A DNA stretch of 7,051 nt from Methanobacterium sp. (GTDB lineage Archaea > Methanobacteriota > Methanobacteria > Methanobacteriales > Methanobacteriaceae). The stretch's first letter is position 1. Each line of letters begins with the position of its first letter. The notes beneath the pieces are model-generated. The model saw only the letters and a list, made by a program, of their open reading frames with translations. It searched no databases and was not told where the DNA came from. Shown piece by piece: positions 1 to 5,520 of the stretch. A program made the position numbers and the translations under genes. Location of the stretch: contig PMNN01000189.1 of the NCBI GenBank assembly GCA_003161815.1, positions 5,090 to 12,140 of the forward strand, in the 5' to 3' direction.

Positions 1-1694
1 ATCTTGTATTCACATGATGGTTCAGCGTAGTGATCGTGCACTTTGTAGTTCTCGAATTTGACTGTGTAGTATTTATTGAACATTGGCATGATCTGCTCGA
101 GTACTCTTTTCTCTTCTTCTTCCATACCCTGTACATTAGTCCAAACATGTTTACTGGATACTACTTTAACGATTTCACCGTCTTTCACCAATACTTCACC
201 ATCTTTGATTGTGTATAAAGCATTTCCAAATGCTTTTTCCACTGCTGCAGCATTTATTGATGGGTCGAAATTGTTTGGTTCTAGATCATATACTGCAATA
301 TCTGCCAGTGCTCCTGCGCCTAGGTGGCCTCTATCTTTAAATCCGTAGATTTTAGATGGTCCAGCTCTAGTGATGGTAGCGATGTCGTAGAAATCATATT
401 CTCTGTCAAGAGTTGCTAAAGCTGATTTTCTCGCTGCCCAGCCGTGAACTTCCTTGTTATCCATCATTTCCATTCTTCTCTGGTTACTCATTAACCAGGA
501 GATGACTCTTGGATATCTGATGAATGGACCGGCGTTGGGACTGTCAGTGGTCAAAGCGACTTGCCATGTGTTTTTAATGGTGAGAGCTAATTCTAGTCCA
601 ATAGCCCATTGGAGGGAGTGAACAGGGTTTTTTCCAGAGTATATGAATGGTACAAGTCCAGATGCTGTTTCCAGTTCAATGTCCTTGTTAGCCCATTTCA
701 AACCGGTGAGCTCAAAGAGATCGTACTCCATGGGTCCATCAGCAGTCATAGTGGTGGTTTCATCAAGAGTGACCTGTCCCATGTCCATGGTTACATGATC
801 ATGTTTGTTAATGTAGTCTGCTACTGGTTCTGCACCGGATGTAACATCTCTCCAACTAGTACCATCATAGCAGTGGAATTGTGCGTGTGTTAAGTGGATG
901 GTCTGGTTTCTGTATTCACTGTTCTTTTTAATGTCTTTCATGCAATCTATGGTTTTTATGGTGGTTGGGAAGTTTCCTGGATGTCCTAAGTCGTTGGGGT
1001 GTACGTGTATGGAGTGTGGTAGTCCCAACATCTCATTTGCCTCAGCTAATCCTCTGATTACTTCTCTAGCTGTCACATCCCAATATGGTGCTGGGTCGTC
1101 TATTCCATGTACATTCATACCCCAGCCCCATGCTTCACTTCCACAGGGATTAACAAGTTTTACACCGTATCCTTTAGTTATCTTTAACCATGCGGAGACA
1201 AATGCAGCTAAATCTTCTATATTACCTTCTTTAACGAATTGCATTACAAACCAGTTGTTTCCAAATAGTGGTAATGGTGGAATGTCGATGTTAGGGATGG
1301 CAATTATCTCTTCATGAGTGTGTTTTGCTTCTAGTGGAGGTACTGCGGCTTCCACTACAGTTCCGTAACCCATTCTGGAGTACCTGTATCCTGTGGCAGG
1401 GCAACTTGGTATGGAAAATCCTGTTTCTGCTCTGGTTATATCTGTTTTTGGTTTTACTCCTCTTCTTTCATCTTCAGGTCTGTATAATCTTCCGACGCAA
1501 AGTTTTGGACCGGCAAGGTGACAATGTACATCTACTCCAGCAGCCATCACTAACTTGTCAGTGACGTCCAGTACTTTAGCACTGTCTGATACATTGTCAA
1601 CTATTTTCCCATCCTTGAACATTACGTCCTTTTTTTCTCCGTTTACTTCATTGATAGGATCGTATACAATACCATTTTTTAATATGTATTCCAT
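1..1694 (-). CDS. fwdA: Formylmethanofuran dehydrogenase subunit A (zinc amidohydrolase subunit), 3' end cut by window edge
   Basis: The frame from the ATG at 1694 runs open to coordinate 3, giving 564 codons with no stop. The family is roughly 570-580 residues long, so only the extreme C-terminus is missing. FwdA is the amidohydrolase-fold subunit that condenses formate, made in FwdB and tunnelled internally, with methanofuran to give formylmethanofuran. Visible metal-site features are the HCH pair (H57, H59), a lysine in GVKLVNP (K179, the likely carboxylated bridging lysine, with K174 as an alternative), IHVH (H230, H232), LTHAQFH (H270, H274) and LTTDSPN (D384). The C-terminal ADIAVYD segment is typical of the fold. 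The start is supported by AGGTGAT at 1698-1704, which overlaps the fwdB stop codon; the intergenic gap is only 8 bases. The gene is cytoplasmic and last in the visible part of the operon. The family assignment is firm; the residue roles come from knowledge of the Methanothermobacter wolfei enzyme. Confidence 0.96.
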   Translation of the reverse strand, partial: MEYILKNGIVYDPINEVNGEKKDVMFKDGKIVDNVSDSAKVLDVTDKLVMAAGVDVHCHLAGPKLCVGRLYRPEDERRGVKPKTDITRAETGFSIPSCPATGYRYSRMGYGTVVEAAVPPLEAKHTHEEIIAIPNIDIPPLPLFGNNWFVMQFVKEGNIEDLAAFVSAWLKITKGYGVKLVNPCGSEAWGWGMNVHGIDDPAPYWDVTAREVIRGLAEANEMLGLPHSIHVHPNDLGHPGNFPTTIKTIDCMKDIKKNSEYRNQTIHLTHAQFHCYDGTSWRDVTSGAEPVADYINKHDHVTMDMGQVTLDETTTMTADGPMEYDLFELTGLKWANKDIELETASGLVPFIYSGKNPVHSLQWAIGLELALTIKNTWQVALTTDSPNAGPFIRYPRVISWLMSNQRRMEMMDNKEVHGWAARKSALATLDREYDFYDIATITRAGPSKIYGFKDRGHLGAGALADIAVYDLEPNNFDPSINAAAVEKAFGNALYTIKDGEVLVKDGEIVKVVSSKHVWTNVQGMEEEEKRVLEQIMPMFNKYYTVKFENYKVHDHYAEPSCEYK

Positions 1695-1702
1695 GATATC
1701 AC

Positions 1703-3043
1703 CTATTTACTAGCTTCCTTTATCTTTTTAACCCTGTTAAGTAATTCGGTTACGATCCATTCATCCTCTCTACAGGTTTCAGGTGGATCTATAGCTTTTT
1801 TCATGTGAAGTGGAACTGAATCCATTCGATAGCTGGTTCCTTCGGTTTCTACACCAACAAAAGTTCCAGGTAATACAATATCCGCCAGTTCCGTTGTGGG
1901 TCCCCAATGTATATCAATTTGGATTACAGGTATGTCGACTAGGTGCATATTAGCTCCGCTTGGGAAGTGTGCACCAGGGTCTGCTGCAATTACCAGGAAT
2001 ACATCAGCTTCTTTCCGGTTTAGCAGGTCAATAGTGGTTGTTTCACCTATCATATAACGAGGGTATCCTCTACAGAAATCAACACCGTAGGGGAATCCCA
2101 TTTCATAAGACATGAAAATGTTAAAACCGTTAACGTTGAAGTGACCTCTCATTGGTAGAAGCACCCATTTACTGTATTTATTAAGATCCTGGATAAGTTG
2201 AATGGCTATATCAATGTTTCTTTGTTTGGATAACGTGTGAGTTAAGCCAAGTCCGAAGAAAAGAGCTCCAAACTGAGTGTTCTTCATTTTCTCGGTTAAT
2301 TCATAAATATCTTCTATAGGAATACCAGCTATAACATCTTTTGTAAGTTTTTTACCCTTTAAAACAGCTCTTATTGCATTTACAAATTCATAATCGCCGT
2401 TTTCTTCGAATGGTATCCATATATCTGAGAGTTTAGCAGTGTCACTGTATTTAGGATCCCAAGTGACTAAGGTTCTATCATATCTTCCCCTTTTCCTGAA
2501 CCAACCTTTAGGGTAAGTAGTATAACGAGATAAATGTCGCGGGTGAGCGTTCATCGGGTTACTACCAGTGTAAACCACCATATCCGCCCTGTTTTTAACT
2601 TCACCCAAAGTCATGAGCGGATAACCCACGTTTTGAACTGCCTGGACAGTTGGTCCATGGCAAATAGTGGCTTGGTTATCTATAACTGCTCCCACTAATT
2701 CTGTAAGTTCAAGACCAGGTTTCATGGTTTCAATGTTTGTTTCACTCCAACCATAGAATAATGGTCTTATAGAGTTAGCTATGAGTTCGGCTGCAGCATC
2801 CAGTGCAGTATCCCACTCCACTTCTACCAATTCACCGTTTTCATCTCTCATCATGGGGACTTTAAGTCTTTGGTCTTCATCTTCCATGATTTTACTAGCG
2901 CCAAGTCTGCATGCATGTCTTACTCCGACTACACTATTTTCTTTAACTAAAATATCTAAATCATCACAGTTACTCCCGCAAAATGCGCAGGTACAGTTTT
3001 CAACGATTTTATCATAGTCTGTTATTGGTTCTTCGTATGCCAC
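1703..3043 (-). CDS. fwdB: Formylmethanofuran dehydrogenase subunit B (W/Mo catalytic subunit)
   Basis: This 446-residue protein is the formate-dehydrogenase-like catalytic subunit that reduces CO2 to formate at a tungsten or molybdenum bis-pterin centre. An N-terminal [4Fe-4S] motif is visible (C19-x2-C22-x3-C26, fourth ligand C45). The metal-ligating residue appears to be C128 in ATICHGPT, encoded TGC, so this is the cysteine and not the selenocysteine form. H129 beside it and R299 in PMRGH match the catalytic His and Arg known in the family. Other conserved blocks are [18 protein letters not shown] and AADPGAHFP. The start is GTG, immediately after the fwdD stop (TAA-GTG), and is chosen because a strong GAGGGGGTGA precedes it. 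The N-terminus is about ten residues longer than in M. wolfei. The sequence alone does not say whether W or Mo is used; the name follows the operon layout, which contains fwdF, G and H. Confidence 0.96.
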   Translation of the reverse strand: MAYEEPITDYDKIVENCTCAFCGSNCDDLDILVKENSVVGVRHACRLGASKIMEDEDQRLKVPMMRDENGELVEVEWDTALDAAAELIANSIRPLFYGWSETNIETMKPGLELTELVGAVIDNQATICHGPTVQAVQNVGYPLMTLGEVKNRADMVVYTGSNPMNAHPRHLSRYTTYPKGWFRKRGRYDRTLVTWDPKYSDTAKLSDIWIPFEENGDYEFVNAIRAVLKGKKLTKDVIAGIPIEDIYELTEKMKNTQFGALFFGLGLTHTLSKQRNIDIAIQLIQDLNKYSKWVLLPMRGHFNVNGFNIFMSYEMGFPYGVDFCRGYPRYMIGETTTIDLLNRKEADVFLVIAADPGAHFPSGANMHLVDIPVIQIDIHWGPTTELADIVLPGTFVGVETEGTSYRMDSVPLHMKKAIDPPETCREDEWIVTELLNRVKKIKEASK

Positions 3044-3532
3044 TTAATTCACCCCCTCAGCTTTCTTGGTATATTTTTTGTACACTTCTCTCATTAAATC
3101 AGCCATTAATAATACTTCTTTATCTGATTTTTCTACTGTAGCTTCAATTCCCTTATAAGTTGGGTCGCTGCAACAGTATGTTTCGTTACTTACAATTACA
3201 TTAGCCCATGGACCTTTAGGAATGAATATCATTCCTTCATGTGGAGCATCTCTGGAGTGTGCTGCATATACTACTACTGCACCCCAATCAGATTTTACTA
3301 ATACACTGTCCCAATTACCTACGCCTAATTTAGCCATGTCTTTAGGATCCATGTATGCTACTCCAGCTACTTTTCGGTACTCGTCTTTTAGGGTAGATCC
3401 TCTTTTTTTACAAGCTCCTTGGTAAATATCGGTTCCTGTATTGAGCATTACTGTTAATTTATCAACCTGGGCGACGTTGTGTTCGTCAAATTTTATCACA
3501 TTTGAAATACTAGGTTTTTCTATATATGTCAT
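3044..3532 (-). CDS. fwdD: Formylmethanofuran dehydrogenase subunit D (molybdopterin dinucleotide-binding)
   Basis: This 162-residue protein corresponds to the C-terminal pterin-dinucleotide-binding domain of formate dehydrogenases, carried on a separate chain in Fwd. It packs on FwdB and completes the bis-pterin cofactor site. Recognisable segments are [12 protein letters not shown] (about 30-41), [11 protein letters not shown] (about 61-71, the usual D-x-x-x-LG-x pattern) and [12 protein letters not shown] (about 100-111). The last is a hallmark of FwdD/FmdD. The chosen ATG at 3532 follows GAAGGTG and lies 12 bases after the fwdG stop. This gives about 28 residues ahead of the LNTG core compared with typical FwdD proteins of about 130 residues. 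An alternative ATG at 3448 (M29) would give the short form but has a more distant, poorer ribosome site. The segment after GPWAN reads [10 protein letters not shown], where a GTG-type stretch is more usual. The family call is firm; the exact start is less certain. Confidence 0.93.
   Translation of the reverse strand: MTYIEKPSISNVIKFDEHNVAQVDKLTVMLNTGTDIYQGACKKRGSTLKDEYRKVAGVAYMDPKDMAKLGVGNWDSVLVKSDWGAVVVYAAHSRDAPHEGMIFIPKGPWANVIVSNETYCCSDPTYKGIEATVEKSDKEVLLMADLMREVYKKYTKKAEGVN
3049..3058 (-). promoter_or_regulatory. Ribosome-binding site fixing the GTG start of fwdB
   Basis: On the minus strand GAGGGGGTGA lies 5 bases before the GTG at 3043 and is written within the last sense codons of fwdD (Glu-Gly-Val-Asn). 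It matches the archaeal anti-Shine-Dalgarno well. With no ATG nearby, it makes GTG the credible start and implies translational coupling of fwdB to fwdD. Confidence 0.75.
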
Positions 3533-3539
3533 GAATATA

Positions 3540-3546
3540 CACCTTC
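3540..3546 (-). promoter_or_regulatory. Ribosome-binding site supporting the long fwdD start
   Basis: GAAGGTG on the minus strand ends 7 bases before the ATG at 3532 and overlaps the TGA stop of fwdG at 3545-3547. It supports the 162-residue FwdD over the shorter version starting at 3448. Confidence 0.6.
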
Positions 3547-3778
3547 ATTCGAGATATATCGCGTCTGTTGGACAGAAAAGTGGGCAGGTTCCACATTTAG
3601 CGCATTTATCTACGTTGAATAGTTTGACTAACCCGTTTTCCACCATCATGATTACTTCTTCAGTTTTAGGTCCGTGTCCTCCAGCTGCTTCGGGGCTTAT
3701 TGCTCCGTTTACGGGGCATGAAACCACACAATTACCGCATCCCAGACATTTATCTTGATCTACTTTCAATTCTACCAT
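3545..3778 (-). CDS. fwdG: Formylmethanofuran dehydrogenase subunit G (two-cluster ferredoxin)
   Basis: This small 77-residue ferredoxin has two classical CxxCxxCxxxCP motifs: C11-C14-C17-C21 and C59-C62-C65-C69. They are separated by a glycine/proline-containing linker (about 30-40). In the Fwd complex this subunit carries electrons between the FwdF polyferredoxin and the [4Fe-4S] cluster of FwdB. The ATG at 3778 follows GAGGTGG (3785-3791), and the gap to the upstream fwdF stop is 17 bases. The length and the position between fwdF and fwdD are as expected for fwdG, so the identity rests on both motif content and context. On motifs alone it could be any 2[4Fe-4S] ferredoxin. Confidence 0.93.
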   Translation of the reverse strand: MVELKVDQDKCLGCGNCVVSCPVNGAISPEAAGGHGPKTEEVIMMVENGLVKLFNVDKCAKCGTCPLFCPTDAIYLE

Positions 3779-3795
3779 AATTGTCCACCTCGAAT

Positions 3796-4857
3796 CTAGG
3801 TTTTAAGTGATTCCATCTTTTTATCCCATGATTTAGATTTAGTGGGAGTATGTTTAACTGCTGTACGTTTAACTTCTATAGCTTCTACTGGACATGCTTT
3901 TTCACATGCTCCGCAGTATATGCAGTACTTTTCTTCTGCTCTAACATTTTCAGCGCCTTGTTTTCCAAATTCTTCTTTAGGGAATGATAGGACGTTGCAT
4001 GGGCAGATTTCGAGGCAGGCTCCACAAGCTTCACATTTTTCTTGATCAATTAAAAGTTCACCTTCAAATGCTTTTTCAACATGGGCTGCATCCACAGGGC
4101 AGATTTCCTCGCACCATCCACAGTCTACGCAAGTTTCTTCATCTATAAATGAGCTTCCTTTAATTTCAGTGTCTTCTGGATTTAAGTCGTATTCTCCGTA
4201 TGAACAGCTTCTACAAACAGCTTTTATAGCATCTACTGGACAGGATTTTTTACAAATTAAACAGTAAACACATTTTTCTTTATCCACATTAATATCGGTA
4301 GATACGGTGGGTTCTGCGGATGTTGGTTCATGGTGTTCCATTGTGATAGCATCTGCTGGGCACATTTCTTCACAAATACCACAACTGACACAGGTTTCTT
4401 TGTCGATTTCGATTTCACCAGTGACGAGTTTGGATCTATCTGGCAATACTCTTGCAATAGTTATGGCGTCACGGGGACAGGCGGTTTCACATGCTTTACA
4501 GTAGATACATTCCTCATCGCTGATTTCTGAAGACTTAATTAGTTTTGGATATTCTTCCATTTCTTTTATGGATTTATCGTCTATCTTAAATTCTAAAGCA
4601 TCTACTGGGCATACTGGACTACACATGCCACAAAGTACACATTTAGCTTCGTCTATTGATATTTTAGACTCTTCAGCGCCTGTTCTTTCTATCGCATTGA
4701 TGGGGCCTAGTTCTATTGCTTGTACTGGGCAGATTTTTTCACATATGCCACAGCCAACGCAGATTTCATCTTTAAAGGAGAGTTCTCGCTTTTCTTCTGG
4801 TGAAGCGCGTTTTACAGTAACTTCTTTAGCTTTGAGTTCTTTGACATTAGCTACCAT
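3796..4857 (-). CDS. fwdF: Formylmethanofuran dehydrogenase subunit F (polyferredoxin, eight [4Fe-4S] motifs)
   Basis: This 353-residue polyferredoxin is built of repeated ferredoxin modules. Eight CxxCxxCxxxCP motifs start at C33, C73, C117, C156, C196, C243, C275 and C312. That number matches the eight clusters known for FwdF in the Methanothermobacter wolfei complex, where it forms the electron wire joining Fwd units and taking in low-potential electrons. An extra cysteine pair (CRSC, C215/C218) follows motif 5, and motif 7 is followed by an extra Cys (C287). The N-terminal 30 residues and the lysine-rich C-terminal tail (about 330-353) lack motifs. The ATG at 4857 lies inside the end of fwdH (11-base overlap). 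GGAGG at 4864-4868 is also within fwdH, so the two are probably translationally coupled. There is no signal peptide or membrane segment, so the protein is cytoplasmic. Confidence 0.95.
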   Translation of the reverse strand: MVANVKELKAKEVTVKRASPEEKRELSFKDEICVGCGICEKICPVQAIELGPINAIERTGAEESKISIDEAKCVLCGMCSPVCPVDALEFKIDDKSIKEMEEYPKLIKSSEISDEECIYCKACETACPRDAITIARVLPDRSKLVTGEIEIDKETCVSCGICEEMCPADAITMEHHEPTSAEPTVSTDINVDKEKCVYCLICKKSCPVDAIKAVCRSCSYGEYDLNPEDTEIKGSSFIDEETCVDCGWCEEICPVDAAHVEKAFEGELLIDQEKCEACGACLEICPCNVLSFPKEEFGKQGAENVRAEEKYCIYCGACEKACPVEAIEVKRTAVKHTPTKSKSWDKKMESLKT

Positions 4858-5308
4858 TTTTTTCCTCCGAAATTTTTATTGAATTAGTGGGACAAACATC
4901 CCCACACATAAAACATCCACAGCACCATTCAGCATCAATTTCTGCTTTTAGATCATCTAGTATAATAGCGTTCATCAGACAAGTATCTGCGCAAAGTCCA
5001 CATCCTATGCATGAATCTTCAACTTTTGCCTGATATTTCTTTTTTGAACAGGTTTTTATAATGATTCTTGTCTTTTCAGCATCATTTAAGAGAGCATAAG
5101 TCAAAGTTAAGAAATCTTTTGAACAAAAATTGGTTATGATTTCCGCAACTTCTATGGAGTTCCATGAAAGGTTTCTACCATTCAAGTAATGGGAAACGGT
5201 TGATCTATCCATTTCAAGTATTTTTGCAATGTCTTTTTGACTAAATCCGTCTCTTATTAGCTCCACTGCTGTCAGATACTTTAATCCTGAAACTATATGT
5301 TTTGGCAT
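4847..5308 (-). CDS. fwdH: FwdH-like protein: helix-turn-helix fused to a two-cluster ferredoxin
   Basis: This 153-residue protein opens the fwd operon. The N-terminal part has a helix-turn-helix (about residues 14-45). It includes [10 protein letters not shown] as first helix and turn and [14 protein letters not shown] as recognition helix, with the S-Q-x-D-I-A and S-T-V-S-x-Y-L patterns of DNA-binding proteins. A middle helical region follows (about 50-85). The C-terminus has two cluster motifs: C100-C103-C106-C110 and C129-C132-C135-C139. Extra cysteines are C62, C87 and C130. In position it matches FwdH of Methanothermobacter, whose function is not well established and which is absent from the FwdABCDFG structure. 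The ATG at 5308 is chosen over one at 5380 because the longer version would encode the TATA element and repeats. A weak GGTG lies 5 bases upstream. Inference: a redox- or Fe-responsive regulator, possibly of its own operon; an accessory electron carrier is the alternative. The gene overlaps fwdF by 11 bases. Confidence 0.82.
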   Translation of the reverse strand: MPKHIVSGLKYLTAVELIRDGFSQKDIAKILEMDRSTVSHYLNGRNLSWNSIEVAEIITNFCSKDFLTLTYALLNDAEKTRIIIKTCSKKKYQAKVEDSCIGCGLCADTCLMNAIILDDLKAEIDAEWCCGCFMCGDVCPTNSIKISEEKNGS

Positions 5309-5320
5309 TTGGACACCATG

Positions 5321-5336
5321 TGTGTTGATTACACTT
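5321..5336. repeat. Operator-like repeat copy 1, overlapping the predicted transcription start
   Basis: Plus-strand TGTGTTGATTACACTT contains the inverted half-sites GTGT (5322-5325) and ACAC (5331-5334) around 5 bases. A further ACAC at 5313-5316 adds a third half-site at the same 9-base step. The ATTACACTT end is identical to copy 2 at 5406-5414. It covers the expected start site of the proximal promoter, a usual place for a repressor site. The role is inferred. Confidence 0.5.
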
Positions 5337-5348
5337 ATCCTTATCTTT

Positions 5349-5360
5349 AATATATATATT
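5349..5360 (-). promoter_or_regulatory. Proximal TATA-like element for the fwd operon
   Basis: AATATATATATT lies in an AGAAATATATATATT context, whose purine-rich left side resembles an archaeal BRE. A start about 25 bases downstream of its centre would fall near 5328-5330, giving a leader of about 20 bases before the fwdH ATG at 5308. It is identical to the element at 5383-5394. The prediction is from spacing and composition only. Confidence 0.55.
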
Positions 5361-5382
5361 TCTAAATAAAACTTAACCATAA

Positions 5383-5394
5383 AATATATATATT
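5383..5394 (-). promoter_or_regulatory. Distal TATA-like element, duplicate of the proximal one
   Basis: This is the same 12-base palindrome AATATATATATT as at 5349-5360, 34 bases further upstream (about three helical turns). It would place a second start near 5362 with a leader of about 54 bases. Because it is a palindrome in AT-rich DNA, it may be a real second promoter or chance. A third weaker TATAAAT is at 5476-5482. Confidence 0.35.
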
Positions 5395-5396
5395 AG

Positions 5397-5414
5397 TGTG
5401 TAGCTATTACACTT
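5397..5414. repeat. Operator-like repeat copy 2, upstream of the distal TATA element
   Basis: Plus-strand TGTGTAGCTATTACACTT contains a perfect 5-base inverted repeat GTGTA-GCTAT-TACAC (5398-5412). It shares TGTGT and ATTACACTT with copy 1 at 5321-5336, the ATTACACTT blocks lying 78 bases apart. It sits two bases upstream of the distal TATA element. A binding role for an activator or a looping repressor is inferred; the repeat itself is directly visible. Confidence 0.5.
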
Positions 5415-5466
5415 TGAAAATTCCTTAATATCCATATTACAACAATATCTAAACTTCATTAATAAA

Positions 5467-5520
5467 ATAAAAAGAATTTATACTCTATTTAAAAAATTAA
5501 ATAAAAAAATAATTAAATTA
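5467..5520 (-). terminator. T-rich archaeal-type terminator tract after fdhA
   Basis: Directly after the fdhA stop codon the minus strand carries T-runs of 7 (5503-5509), 6 (5491-5496) and 5 (5469-5473) in nearly pure AT sequence, without a GC-rich hairpin. Archaeal RNA polymerase terminates at such oligo-T tracts. This supports fdhA and the fwd operon being separate transcripts, although read-through is possible. Confidence 0.6.

Noticed and set aside
898..1317. Plus-strand open frames such as the 139-codon frame here and others opposite fwdB, fwdF and fwdA.
   Set aside because: They are antisense shadows of strongly conserved minus-strand genes and show no recognisable domain or ribosome site.
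2660..2662. Possible selenocysteine at the metal-ligand position of FwdB.
   Set aside because: The codon on the minus strand is TGC (cysteine), with no in-frame TGA in fwdB.
3830..4770. Repeated similar DNA segments that could suggest a tandem repeat array.
   Set aside because: They are the codons of the eight ferredoxin modules of FwdF. The spacing is irregular and the similarity is at the protein level, so this is not a CRISPR or DNA repeat array.
5309..5380. Longer fwdH reading frame starting at the ATG at 5380 (24 extra residues).
   Set aside because: The extra codons run through the proximal TATA element and the operator-like repeat, have AT-driven composition, and lack a convincing ribosome site. 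The start at 5308 fits the promoter spacing and the family length.
5398..5412. GTGTA-GCTAT-TACAC as an RNA hairpin or terminator stem.
   Set aside because: A five-pair AT-rich stem without a following T-run from the stem is too weak. Its repetition at 5321-5336 fits a DNA-binding site better.
5374..5459. Small minus-strand frame of 28 codons from an ATG at 5459 in the intergenic region.
   Set aside because: There is no Shine-Dalgarno sequence, the composition is random and AT-rich, and it runs through the repeats and the distal TATA element, so it is probably chance.
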